NCBI RefSeq assembly: GCF_023035815.1
Contig: NZ_CP073164.1
Coordinates: forward strand, 92,948 to 156,947
Source: Borrelia parkeri
GTDB taxonomy: Bacteria > Spirochaetota > Spirochaetia > Borreliales > Borreliaceae
Length of the DNA: 64,000 nucleotides
Direction: 5' to 3'
The notes beneath the pieces are model-generated. The model was not told where the DNA came from and searched no databases. It saw only the letters and a list, made by a program, of their open reading frames with translations. Of this stretch, positions 9,600 through 17,918 are shown in pieces (the stretch's first letter is position 1; each line of letters starts with the position of its first letter). Both the position numbers and the translations under genes were made by a program.

Positions 9600-10352
9600 T
9601 TAAGCTATAAAGCCTATCTTATTCATCAAAGTTAAAAGCGTATCTTGGTATTCCTTTATGTAATCTTTACTTAAATCAAAAACATCATTCCGAGCAATTT
9701 TCCTATTTAAATCCTCCCTCTCAGATATTGTACCTAAAAAATTATCATTTTCTTTCAAAATATTTAACAATTCCTTGTGTGTATTATTCTTTTTAAACTT
9801 GGTATTAAGTAAATAAATGGGAGCTTTTATAGATAATTTATCTATGAAAAAATTAAATAGATCTAAACTCTCAACTGCCCATTTCTCTGCCGTAATTGGT
9901 ACTATTATATAATTGCTACATACTAAAGCATTAGTTAAAGTAAAATCTAAGCTAGGATTAGTATCAAGTATTATGTAATCATACTCAAAACTCAATAACT
10001 TTAACTGTTCCTTTAATCTGAATTCCTTGTATGGAATGGCCTCTGAATTAAATTTGTGCAAAGTTAAATAACTTGGTATTAAATCTAAATTACTACTAAT
10101 ATTTACAATAGCATTATCAATATGAAGATTTGATATTAAAACTTCGTATATGTTCCGATTAAATAAATCTACACCACATTCTTTTATTATTTTAAAATAA
10201 TAACTGGTAGTTGATGCTTGTGTGTCTATGTCGATAATTAATACCTTAGAAGACTGCGATAAAAGCGTTGCAAATATTAAACTTGTAGTGCTCTTACCTA
10301 CCCCACCTTTAATTGATGCTACTGTAATTACTTTTGTCTCTTTTGTATCCAT
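9600..10352 (-). CDS. parA: PF32 ParA-type partition ATPase, 250 aa
   Basis: Drives segregation of the plasmid. Shows the deviant Walker A KGGVGKSTTS at about residues 15-24, the A' motif DIDTQAST near residue 42 and Walker B DYIILDTNPS near residue 125. Length is normal for PF32. It overlaps the 3' end of PF50 by 25 bp, so the genes are read as one operon. In Borrelia, PF32 sequence type is the usual guide to plasmid compatibility, so this gene is the best handle for naming the plasmid. Confidence 0.95.
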   Translation of the reverse strand: MDTKETKVITVASIKGGVGKSTTSLIFATLLSQSSKVLIIDIDTQASTTSYYFKIIKECGVDLFNRNIYEVLISNLHIDNAIVNISSNLDLIPSYLTLHKFNSEAIPYKEFRLKEQLKLLSFEYDYIILDTNPSLDFTLTNALVCSNYIIVPITAEKWAVESLDLFNFFIDKLSIKAPIYLLNTKFKKNNTHKELLNILKENDNFLGTISEREDLNRKIARNDVFDLSKDYIKEYQDTLLTLMNKIGFIA

Positions 10353-10894
10353 CTTGGAATGATACCCCCTTCCGGCAATTTTTTCCCATAAAATGCATAA
10401 AGTTCCCTCTCTAATTCTAGGAGTATGCTTAGTAAAGTCTGATAGTAGGAACTTCCAACCTTATCTTTTTTTAATAAATTATGCAGCCCACTTAAATAAC
10501 AAAAAACCCCACCTTTTTTAAATCTAAATTCTATGTACTCACATTTCCTTAAAGTATAAGTCTCTCTTTTATTGAAATTCTTTACCAAAAAGGCCTTGTC
10601 TAATTTCTTAATTCCATAATAAATACCAAAAAAATCATCATCATCTCTGATAGAAAATAAATGAAACATGCTTATATCTTCTATGTTAAAAATTCCTCTA
10701 AGAGAGATGAAAAACTTAGTTGGTTCATTCTTACTTATTCCAAATGTATAAAAATCGTTGAAAATCTTAGTGTGATATATCCTGCGGTTGTTAATCTCTT
10801 CGACTTTAGAGAAAATATTATGTTTCCCCTTTTGTCTGTTATTGGGATCTATCTCCTTTTTTTTCTGCTTCAATAACTCTAGTAAAGCCACCAT
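10328..10894 (-). CDS. PF50 plasmid maintenance protein (DUF226), 188 aa
   Basis: Second gene of the set, between the initiator-like PF57/62 and PF32. Recognised by order, length and the block NRRIYHTKIFNDFYTFG, typical of PF50 proteins as I remember them. Basic at both ends (LKQKKKEIDPNNRQKGK; PRWIQKRQK), consistent with nucleic-acid binding. Probably involved in replication or its regulation; the biochemical role is not established. Confidence 0.85.
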   Translation of the reverse strand: MVALLELLKQKKKEIDPNNRQKGKHNIFSKVEEINNRRIYHTKIFNDFYTFGISKNEPTKFFISLRGIFNIEDISMFHLFSIRDDDDFFGIYYGIKKLDKAFLVKNFNKRETYTLRKCEYIEFRFKKGGVFCYLSGLHNLLKKDKVGSSYYQTLLSILLELERELYAFYGKKLPEGGIIPRWIQKRQK

Positions 10895-10923
10895 CCTTCC
10901 TTGTCCTTGGTATCATTAATTTC

Positions 10924-12033
10924 TTACTTTATTATTTTAAGCAATTCGTAATAATATGTATTATCAACTACTTTGCTATACTTTAACTCATCTTTGGCGT
11001 TAATAAATTTCTTTAAGGCCGGTATTAATACGCCAATCTCTACCTTGTACCTCAGCTGTTCTAATAATATACTAAAAATATTGTTTTTTATATCATCCGC
11101 TTTGATTTCTTGCTTCTCACAAGTCTTGGTATTGATTTTGATTTTCCTTATTAGACGATCTAAATCCTCATATTTGTCTTGTTCTATTATAAAATGGGGC
11201 TTTTCTTTGTAAGCTTCGTATATTTTACCGATTTCTTCTCTTAATATTGCTTCATCGTAATTTTGTCCCTTAAGTTCTCCTTCCCTTGCATTTAGTATCT
11301 CTTTAAGTTTTTTTACCTTGATCTCTCTCTTATTCCTCTTGCTTTGGAAACTTTTACTTAGGTATCCTCTTTCTTCTAAAAAGGCTCTAATACACCCTCC
11401 CTGACCTTTCTCAATTGCATCCTTTATTAGGGATAAATCCTCCCTCTTAAGAGCACTTAAGAGGGTCTCATGTCTTTTTATTTCCTTTATAATTTCAATC
11501 TTCCTTGTCTTATCTATTTTTAAGTTTAATAAGAAGAAGGGAAGATCAATCTTGAAATTGCATTTACTTATGTATTTAATCAGTATGTCTTGTTCACTCT
11601 TATTATTATTATTACTATTAATACACTCCCATTTTAGACTCCCATTTTCTTTTTCGTAGTTAGCCACCCTTTCTTTAAACCTGTTTATCTTCTCTTCCTT
11701 TATGTCCCTGAAATGTGAGTTTATCTTGGCATGACATTCTTTCTTTGAGTATTGTAGAGTATAATAAACTTCACTTCCGCATTGTTTGCCTAAATGTTTG
11801 CAGTAGTTGCGTGTGATTTTAAACTTTTTCTCAAGTGCGTATAAATAATTCTGTAATGTTTTAATCTTGACTGTTTTTTGATCGTTTCTCTTTAAGTTGC
11901 CATTGAAAAAATATAAAATATTTTTTTGTGTGTATTGATTGAGTTTTAAGTTCATGAAATTAAGTGTTGATATGAGTACAATCAAGTTGTATTGATATCT
12001 ATTGGTTTTACCCTTTATACTTTTGATCTTCAC
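10924..12033 (-). CDS. PF57/62 plasmid replication protein (Borrelia ORF-A), 369 aa
   Basis: First gene of the maintenance operon and the likely replication initiator. The start is GTG at 12031-12033 after TTAGGAGT. The N-terminal part (residues 1-100) has the ORF-A look (YQYNLIVLISTLNFMN; LQNYLYALEKKFKITRNYCKHLG). The middle and C-terminal parts are Lys/Glu-rich and helical. Length is full for the family. It lies 485 bp after the holin-module genes, the position of the replication genes in cp32 elements. Confidence 0.88.
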   Translation of the reverse strand: MKIKSIKGKTNRYQYNLIVLISTLNFMNLKLNQYTQKNILYFFNGNLKRNDQKTVKIKTLQNYLYALEKKFKITRNYCKHLGKQCGSEVYYTLQYSKKECHAKINSHFRDIKEEKINRFKERVANYEKENGSLKWECINSNNNNKSEQDILIKYISKCNFKIDLPFFLLNLKIDKTRKIEIIKEIKRHETLLSALKREDLSLIKDAIEKGQGGCIRAFLEERGYLSKSFQSKRNKREIKVKKLKEILNAREGELKGQNYDEAILREEIGKIYEAYKEKPHFIIEQDKYEDLDRLIRKIKINTKTCEKQEIKADDIKNNIFSILLEQLRYKVEIGVLIPALKKFINAKDELKYSKVVDNTYYYELLKIIK

Positions 12034-12518
12034 TGTTTACTCCTAATATAAGTATTTATAAATCTTAAGTTAATTAATAATACAATTTATCTTAAAAGTA
12101 AATACTTGTTTTAGCAAATATGAAAATAAATTAATATTTATTTTTTATAGTGTTAAATATTAGTTTTGTTTTTTCATTTGTTTTATTTATTTGTAAAATA
12201 CTTTACAAAGTTATGTTTTTGCTATATCATAAGATAAACAACTTATATTAAGAACAAAAAAGTACTAATAATATTTATTTAAAATTAATTAGAAATGGAC
12301 GAGCCTTGTTAAGGGCAAGTCATGTTAATTCTCTTTAACCTTATAGTGTTCTTTATTTTTGTTGAATTTTTACTAAACATATTTATGTATTTTTTCTTAT
12401 CCTTACGTACTTAAAAACTTAAAAAAAACTTAAAGACTTAAAAAAAAGCCCCTATTTGGGACTTTTTTATAAAAGAATAAAGATTTTAATTGTTTTTTAA
12501 TTTTACTTACTTTTAAAT
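12034..12518. other. Gap upstream of the replication operon
   Basis: 485 bp without a gene. Should hold the promoter for PF57/62 on the minus strand. At about 12414-12440 there are four close copies of ACTTAAA, next to the terminator at 12441-12467. The copies could be short iteron-like repeats, but the AT-rich background makes that weak. Confidence 0.45.
12441..12467 (-). terminator. Terminator of the tail/holin operon
   Basis: On the minus strand AAAAAAGTCCC, loop AAATA, GGGGCTTTTTTTT: an 11-bp RNA stem with one G-U pair and an eight-T tail. It lies 52 bp beyond the last gene of the holin module. Confidence 0.8.
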
Positions 12519-12896
12519 TCACTTTTTTAATTTACTATATTTTTTGTATACGGCAAAAGCTATGGGTTTTGTATTGTTTATGTAATGTTGTAAGTGTTTT
12601 ATGTTTTCTTGAATTGCTTCTAATGTGTGGTCTGCTCTTAAAACAGTGGCATCTAATAACTTAAATGTTGGAAAATTTTGATCCCTAAATTTTTGCTTAG
12701 TGCGAGTTAAAAATGTTTCTAGATACAGTGCATAACCTGCAAGCTTTGCTTCATATATGCTTAACTTTTTAAGTGTGAGCTCGGTAGGTGTTTTAGGCTC
12801 TTCTGGTAATGTAGCTATGGAAGTGCAACTAAATATCATACTAAAGATAATGAATTGCAATAAAATCATTAGGTTTAGAATTAGTTTTTTGTTCAC
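12519..12896 (-). CDS. Holin-module lipoprotein, 125 aa
   Basis: Signal peptide with a lipobox ending MIFSC (Cys24), then a small helical domain of about 100 residues. Its start overlaps the BlyB stop by 4 bp (ATGA), so it is translated together with BlyB. The position after blyA-blyB matches a small lipoprotein gene of cp32 plasmids (BBP25 region, from memory). By analogy with phage lysis cassettes it could act at the outer membrane as a spanin-like partner; that role is inferred only. Confidence 0.7.
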   Translation of the reverse strand: MNKKLILNLMILLQFIIFSMIFSCTSIATLPEEPKTPTELTLKKLSIYEAKLAGYALYLETFLTRTKQKFRDQNFPTFKLLDATVLRADHTLEAIQENIKHLQHYINNTKPIAFAVYKKYSKLKK

Positions 12897-13288
12897 TTTT
12901 TACCTCCTTTTTTGTCTACTCTCTTATGTTCTTTTATGTCCTGCTCTAGTTCTTCTTTGAGTAATTGGGCCTTAGTTGACATAAGATTATTACGTTCAAG
13001 TCGTAATTCTTCAATTAAAGCAGGATCAGCATCAGTGTTGATTGCATCAGTAAGTCTCATAATCTTATTAAGTATGGTTTCAAGTTCAAGAATTATTTGT
13101 TTGCATTCTTGAGCTTCCATTTTTTGCAGTGAATTTAAGTAAAGAGTATTCATATATTTGTAAATATCGATGGCCTTTTTTATGCCTATCTCAAAAATTT
13201 GGTCATTTGGGGTATCACTATATCCAAGAAATTCCATTAGATTTTGAAGGAAAATTATTCCTAAATTGGTGTTATTTTTGTTTAACAT
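12893..13288 (-). CDS. blyB: BlyB holin accessory protein, 131 aa
   Basis: Soluble helical protein without a signal peptide. The block FLQNLMEFLGYSDTPNDQIF followed by IYKYMNTLYLNSLQKMEAQE matches what I recall of cp32 BlyB. It follows the holin gene by 24 bp and overlaps the next gene by 4 bp. BlyB was first described as a hemolysin accessory protein and is regarded as part of the phage lysis cassette. The C-terminus is very Lys-rich. Confidence 0.8.
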   Translation of the reverse strand: MLNKNNTNLGIIFLQNLMEFLGYSDTPNDQIFEIGIKKAIDIYKYMNTLYLNSLQKMEAQECKQIILELETILNKIMRLTDAINTDADPALIEELRLERNNLMSTKAQLLKEELEQDIKEHKRVDKKGGKK

Positions 13289-13312
13289 AAATTATTCCTT
13301 AAATTTTTAATT

Positions 13313-13474
13313 TTATTTTTTTTTGTCAAGAAAATGCTTAATTATCTTAATTATTTCGTTCATGACAGGTCTTAATAGTAGCGTTAAAGGTATTAGTATG
13401 AGTAATACAAAGCCCCCAAGGATTATAAGTTTTGTCTCGGCAATATTTGATAAGAATTCAAAGACCGTATTCAT
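13313..13474 (-). CDS. blyA: BlyA-type holin, 53 aa
   Basis: A short gene easily missed. GGAGG lies 6 nt before the ATG at 13472-13474. The product has one membrane helix (LIILGGFVLLILIPLTLLL, about residues 16-34) and an amphipathic, basic C-terminus (NEIIKIIKHFLDKKK), as expected of the Borrelia BlyA holin. It lies just before blyB. Expected role: forms lesions in the inner membrane for phage release. Confidence 0.82.
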   Translation of the reverse strand: MNTVFEFLSNIAETKLIILGGFVLLILIPLTLLLRPVMNEIIKIIKHFLDKKK

Positions 13475-13591
13475 ATTGTCCTCCATTTTAAATGTGTGTT
13501 AGATGTATTATTCTGTATTTGAAAGATAAACCACTCAATTTTGTTATATTGATATATTAACATAAATTTAACAAAAATTAAATGTTCAAAA

Positions 13592-14698
13592 CTACATTTT
13601 AGTAAGATATGGAACATCTTGAGTTGAATTATTGTTTAACAAGGCATATTCTAATTTATACCATCCTTTAAGCAGTGGTAGTGTTATATTGTGTTGTTTT
13701 CCACTGTAGAAATATAAAATTGTATGTTGTGATGTATTATTTTCTGAAAATTTAAGGTTGATACTTTTTGTCATATTATTATTAGTATTTGTAGCACTTT
13801 TGATCTCAAGGGTTATGTTAAGGTATATGGCTTTATCTTTCAAGCTTCTTGGAAATCTTAATTCTACTTTTTCACCCGGAATGTCTATATTTAATGACTT
13901 TTCAGCGAATTCGTTATAAGAATAAAAAGTATCACTTGTGGCTGATACTCCCCAATATTTAAAATCTTCAGGCGTTCCTTGTAAATGCTGGTATGTTATT
14001 AATCTTTTTAATGCACCTCTGTTTCTACTGAATACAATAAATTCTATTTCTTTATCTTCGGAATTATTTGAGCCTATTAATTGTGCTGCAAAGTTTAATT
14101 CTCTGTGAAGATTATTCTTCTTTACATAGATCTGACCTATTGAATTATTTACTCTTTGGAAATCATCTATTCTGGCAAAAGTCTGTGTTGCATATTCTTT
14201 AAGTTTTTCTAAATTGGTGGTTTCTGTAAAAATTTCTTTTAAATTCTCAATTAAGGTTTGAAATTCAACTAACTCAAAATCTCGTTTGTTTGGATTATAG
14301 GTTGATATTCTGCTTGCTTTTATATTATTTCCAGATATCTTTAAATTTTCAATTAATGTTTCCTTAAGTTTGTTAAGGAGATCATTAAATTCAATACTAT
14401 TTGGTTCTGTTTGAAGTCCTATTAGCTTAGAGATTATCTTTAAATACATTTTCTCTATGTGAGATTCGTATTCAATCAGCTCTTTAGATATTATTTCTCT
14501 TATGACCTTTTTGAAATATTCAAATCCTCCGTAAAATGTATCTTTTTTTATTTGCTCAAGTAAGTTTTTGTATGTAATTGCATAAGTTTCTTCAACAATA
14601 TCGTCAATAGGAAATAGGTCGTTTTCATTGACTTTGATTTTTCTGTTAAAATCTTTTATTTGTATTATTTCTTCTGTTTCTTCATTTTCATAGGTCAT
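13592..14698 (-). CDS. cp32 tail-region protein (DUF685-like), 368 aa
   Basis: The ATG follows AGGAGGTT. The N-terminus contains FPIDDIVEETYAITYKNLLEQI, a motif I associate with the DUF685 family of cp32 phages. That motif and the beta-rich C-terminus (residues 260-368, many alternating hydrophobic strands) suggest a tail-tip or fibre protein. Residues 60-190 are a helical region. It is the last structural gene before the holin cassette, the usual place for a fibre or host-binding protein. The function is inferred from position. Confidence 0.72.
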   Translation of the reverse strand: MTYENEETEEIIQIKDFNRKIKVNENDLFPIDDIVEETYAITYKNLLEQIKKDTFYGGFEYFKKVIREIISKELIEYESHIEKMYLKIISKLIGLQTEPNSIEFNDLLNKLKETLIENLKISGNNIKASRISTYNPNKRDFELVEFQTLIENLKEIFTETTNLEKLKEYATQTFARIDDFQRVNNSIGQIYVKKNNLHRELNFAAQLIGSNNSEDKEIEFIVFSRNRGALKRLITYQHLQGTPEDFKYWGVSATSDTFYSYNEFAEKSLNIDIPGEKVELRFPRSLKDKAIYLNITLEIKSATNTNNNMTKSINLKFSENNTSQHTILYFYSGKQHNITLPLLKGWYKLEYALLNNNSTQDVPYLTKM

Positions 14699-14739
14699 AT
14701 AACCTCCTTATTTGTTTAAAACAATATAATATGTGAATT

Positions 14740-15321
14740 TTATTTTATTTCTTCATCATAAGTATCAAAAATTTTAATAGTCCTTCCAGCAGGAATTAGG
14801 GATTTTATAAAACCATATATTGAGTTTTTAAAGTCCTTTGGAATATAGTTAGATGCAAGTTTTTTAAATTTTCCTTTGTGTTTAACTATAATAATTTTTA
14901 ATTTTCCATTAATTTTGCCAGCTATTTTAAATTTAATAGGTGACCTAATATTGTCAATTAATTTGATAATAATCTCTCCGGGTGTGTTTGGATTGACAGT
15001 TACTTCAACTCTTGCGTGCAAAAAGGCCTTGAAGAGTAAATGAAAACTCTCATCTGTGCCTATTGATTTTATTGCAAATATTAATGCTTTAAGAGAATTG
15101 ATTAGGTCTTTTTTAAGTCCTTTTTTTAAGTGAAATGCATTAAATAGTGATAGCATCATCAATGCAATGTATCTTGAATTGATGCTTCCTTCTACATTAA
15201 TTGTATCAAAATTTTTAAGTAGTTCTTTAAGCTCCGCTAATAGCTGTTTTTTGAAGTTAAGTTCGCTTTGTATGATCTTTGCAATTTGTGTATTTTGTAA
15301 AAATTGTGGTATTGTTTTCAT
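14740..15321 (-). CDS. cp32 tail-region protein (DUF735-like), 193 aa
   Basis: A longer frame begins with TTG at 15339, inside the upstream gene. The ATG at 15319-15321 has AAGG 5 nt upstream and begins 4 bp after the upstream stop, so it is preferred. N-terminal half helical; C-terminal half carries Lys-rich strands (KFKIAGKINGKLKIIIVKHK). It matches the cp32 gene that follows the DUF276 baseplate protein. Probably a tail assembly component, comparable in position to gpI-like proteins. Confidence 0.7.
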   Translation of the reverse strand: MKTIPQFLQNTQIAKIIQSELNFKKQLLAELKELLKNFDTINVEGSINSRYIALMMLSLFNAFHLKKGLKKDLINSLKALIFAIKSIGTDESFHLLFKAFLHARVEVTVNPNTPGEIIIKLIDNIRSPIKFKIAGKINGKLKIIIVKHKGKFKKLASNYIPKDFKNSIYGFIKSLIPAGRTIKIFDTYDEEIK

Positions 15322-15325
15322 TACC

Positions 15326-16186
15326 TTATTCTCTATCAATTATGAGTCTTAAATTTTCATCAAGAGATATCAGTTCATTTTCTTTAATTTCAACATCGGT
15401 ATTGAAATTAAACTCAGATTCTTCAATGTCTGTTATTTTAGTCTCTAAGTTTTCTTTTATGCAAACACCAATGCGCATGCTTTTAATTCCTTTAATTATG
15501 CTTACAGGACTTAAGAAATCTTGGTGCCTTAATGAAATGCCCATATCTTTATATTTGTCTTTTATGATTTTTTTGTAAATTTCTTTTATTTGTCCAGCTA
15601 CTTCCTTATACATTGCCTCTGTTTCGGTTTTGTATAATACTTTTAAATATGCGTATTTAATTATTCCTAAGCTAAACTTATATGCTTTTTTTTGCCCATT
15701 TTTGTTTAAAAACTCAAGTTCTATTTGTCCTTGAAATGCTGTGCCACTTGGAGCAGTATAATATATTGCTTGCCAAATATTCATCTGTGTTTCATTATCA
15801 ATGATTTGATTTTTTCTGTACTCAGCTTTAAATATTATGTGAATCGCAATTGTTCCTGATGAACTTATGATATTTGCATATTCTACATGTGGAATTGCTA
15901 GTAGTGCTTGTTTTATTGCTTCATAAGTTGAACTTTTGGGTATGCTTAAGGATTCTTGTAAACTTTTAAAGTATTCTCCTCCTTCTTTAAGTGTTGCAAA
16001 TAGTTCATTTGCAACTTTAATTATCTCCATATCGATTGCAGAACTTGGGTAGTTTATTATGTCAAATATTGAATTTTCTTTTATTGAAATATTATATTCT
16101 TGTTTAAGTATATCTTTTTTTATATTTTGTATCTCTTCTATTGATTTTGTAAGAACCCCAAGTTCTTCATCAAATATTATTTTCAT
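15326..16186 (-). CDS. Baseplate J-like protein (DUF276-like), 286 aa
   Basis: Follows the small gp25/W-like gene with a 4-bp overlap. The layout resembles J-type baseplate proteins: an N-terminal helical part, then GVLTKSIEEIQNIKKDI, then a central domain with IPHVEYANIISSSGTIAIHI (J proteins carry a comparable V-x-x-A-x-V segment), then a domain around TAPSGTAFQGQIELEF. Builds the wedge of a contractile or cp32-type tail baseplate. DUF276 is assigned from memory of cp32 annotation. Confidence 0.75.
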   Translation of the reverse strand: MKIIFDEELGVLTKSIEEIQNIKKDILKQEYNISIKENSIFDIINYPSSAIDMEIIKVANELFATLKEGGEYFKSLQESLSIPKSSTYEAIKQALLAIPHVEYANIISSSGTIAIHIIFKAEYRKNQIIDNETQMNIWQAIYYTAPSGTAFQGQIELEFLNKNGQKKAYKFSLGIIKYAYLKVLYKTETEAMYKEVAGQIKEIYKKIIKDKYKDMGISLRHQDFLSPVSIIKGIKSMRIGVCIKENLETKITDIEESEFNFNTDVEIKENELISLDENLRLIIDRE

Positions 16187-16512
16187 ATATTATATTCCAT
16201 ACTTAGCGTATCCCCTGCTAGGAAAAATTGTAATGTTATTTTTTGATTTTCTTTTTTTGTTCTGATATTTAATATGTCAATATTGAGACTTCTTAAAGTA
16301 TTTGCAAAAAAAGTTTTAATATCTTCCTCTTTTTGTGTCTTTAAGAGTTTTAAAAAAAAAGTGAAGTTAAGACCGTAGTTTTTATTATAAAGACTACCAA
16401 TGGGTGTTTTTAGGTATAATAATAATTTTTGCTTTTGTTCATCAAGCCCATCTACTATTTTTAAATCATTGTCAAAAAATATATTAAATTCATTATCTAT
16501 TTTAATATCCAT
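16183..16512 (-). CDS. gp25/W-like baseplate protein, 109 aa
   Basis: Small protein whose segment KQKLLLYLKTPIGSLYNKNYGLNF resembles the core of the gpW/gp25 baseplate family (helix, then P-x-G-x-x-x-x-x-P/Y-x-x-G). It stands directly before the J-like gene, as in many tailed phages. Only a weak AAGG precedes the ATG. It is the first gene of the tail block here; no tape-measure or tail-tube gene precedes it, so the prophage is truncated at this side. Confidence 0.65.
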   Translation of the reverse strand: MDIKIDNEFNIFFDNDLKIVDGLDEQKQKLLLYLKTPIGSLYNKNYGLNFTFFLKLLKTQKEEDIKTFFANTLRSLNIDILNIRTKKENQKITLQFFLAGDTLSMEYNI

Positions 16513-17105
16513 TTTTAATTGCCTTAAGAACTTAATTATAGCATATTTAGCAAAAATAATACATAATTTATATTATTTTTGACAAATATCTGAAATAGTT
16601 TAATTTTAGATCTGTGAGTTTAAGATAAAAAGAAAGACCCAATGGCAATCGAGTCTTATAGTATTATCTTTTTCGTATAGTTTTGAAATATTTATTTGCT
16701 TTTGTATAATTTTAAATTAATTTTAATTTAAAAGTCAATATTTTTTTATTATATTTATAATATTGTGTTTTTATAATTTAATTAGTTTAAATTATACTGA
16801 TTAATTCTTAAGTAGTTTTATGAGTTTGTACTGCTTAAAGAACTTCTTAACTAGTTACTGTGTGGCTATATTTTTTTGGGAAGCGTAATATTTTACAGTA
16901 TGAATTATTTGTGAGCATATGTGAACAATTAGATTGTTTTATTTTACGAAAAAATTGATTTATCTTAAAAAAAGAGACTCTTTAGTTTTAAAGAGTCTCC
17001 AAGGTGAGAAGAATATAAAAATGAGATTCGTTGGTATTTTTAAATAAAATTCCATTTTCATTACTTTAAATTTTAAGTTAGAACAGATTATTTTTGGATG
17101 TGAAG
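16513..17105. other. Non-coding border of the prophage block
   Basis: 593 bp with no gene seen apart from the terminator at 16974-16999. It separates the truncated tail genes from the small lipoprotein genes. I found no attachment-site repeat or integrase. Confidence 0.5.
16974..16999 (-). terminator. Terminator, minus strand
   Basis: 11-bp perfect arms (GAGACTCTTTA and its complement) around a 4-nt loop. The minus-strand stem is followed by seven T. It ends transcripts from the 17-kb side. Confidence 0.8.
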
Positions 17106-17246
17106 CTATCCCTTTTCTTTTGATATAGATTTATCTTTTGTGTTTTCTATATTTTTAAATTCAGATTCCCCATGGTACCTATCTTTTAAAAAAGTACCAC
17201 ATGAGAATCTTAAGAGAATAAATGAAGATAATATTGTTTTATACAC
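17106..17246 (-). CDS. Possible micro-lipoprotein, 46 aa
   Basis: GTG at 17244-17246 opens a frame that reads VYKTILSSFILLRFSC, a short basic n-region, a hydrophobic core and a lipobox-like ending with Cys16. A 30-residue very hydrophilic tail (GTFLKDRYHGESEFK...) follows. The frame is also open further upstream, so the start is uncertain and the ribosome site is weak. A terminator lies about 105 bp downstream. It resembles the 41-aa lipoprotein 300 bp away in size and design. Confidence 0.4.
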   Translation of the reverse strand: MYKTILSSFILLRFSCGTFLKDRYHGESEFKNIENTKDKSISKEKG

Positions 17247-17413
17247 TTTACGACACTTTAACCTTATAATCGTCTTCCTATTACATGTCCATATTATACA
17301 TATTTAATTAATAATCTGCAATAATAAAAGTATAAAAAATGAATATTTTTTTTAAATATTTAATTTTTTAAAGTATTATGAGCACTAAATATTTTATCTT
17401 AAAAATAAAAATT

Positions 17414-17432
17414 GCCACCATATTTTGGTGGC
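17414..17432 (-). terminator. Terminator after the 41-aa lipoprotein
   Basis: Minus-strand GCCACCA, 5-nt loop, TGGTGGC, then AATTTTTATTTTT. Among the few GC-rich stems in this region. Confidence 0.75.
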
Positions 17433-17548
17433 GATATTGATGTGTAAAGCTTTTAAGAGCAACACCTGTTTTAAGAAAGATTGTATATCTTTTTTTTAGG
17501 AGTTATTAAAGCTTATAAAATTTTGTTTTTGCTTTCTTGTGCAAATTT

Positions 17549-17674
17549 TTACCATTTGTTTTCTTGATTGTATCCGTCTTTATAATAATTAGGTTGTTCT
17601 TCAGTATCTTCATCTAAAGACTCACATGAAAGCATTCCAATTAATATCAGAAATATGAATATGTATTTTTTCAT
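17549..17674 (-). CDS. Micro-lipoprotein, 41 aa
   Basis: Complete small gene: AAAGGATAAAAG before the ATG at 17672-17674. Signal peptide MKKYIFIFLILIGMLSC with lipobox Cys17, then a 24-residue acidic and Asn/Tyr-rich tail (ESLDEDTEEQPNYYKDGYNQ) and a stop. It has its own terminator at 17414-17432 and an upstream TTGGTATAAT -10 box. The complete set of signals argues for a real gene. Function unknown; a bare lipid-anchored peptide could be a surface decoy, an envelope stabiliser or a lysis-type peptide. Confidence 0.65.
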   Translation of the reverse strand: MKKYIFIFLILIGMLSCESLDEDTEEQPNYYKDGYNQENKW

Positions 17675-17860
17675 CTTTTATCCTTTATCTTGAAATTATA
17701 CCAAGTATATTTTGATACTTAGTATAATTTAAATATTATCAGAATGTATTTTGAAAGTCTAGGGTTTTGATTCTAAATTTTTTGTTCTTTAATTTTAAGT
17801 TTTAGATAAATTATCTCTAAGGTCTTTAGTTTGGGAATTAATTGTTATTTTATAATTTTA

Positions 17861-17891
17861 ACAGACAAACACTATTTAAGTATTTGTCTGT
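17861..17891 (-). terminator. Terminator after the 283-aa lipoprotein
   Basis: ACAGACAAACACT and its near-complement (one mismatch) around a 5-nt loop, lying 28 bp beyond the stop at 17919. Confidence 0.65.
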
Positions 17892-17918
17892 TTGATTAAT
17901 TGAAAAAGCTTAGATTTT

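Noticed and set aside
12414..12440. Four ACTTAAA copies as replication iterons
   Set aside because: Too short and too AT-rich to stand out from background; noted only in the gap entry.
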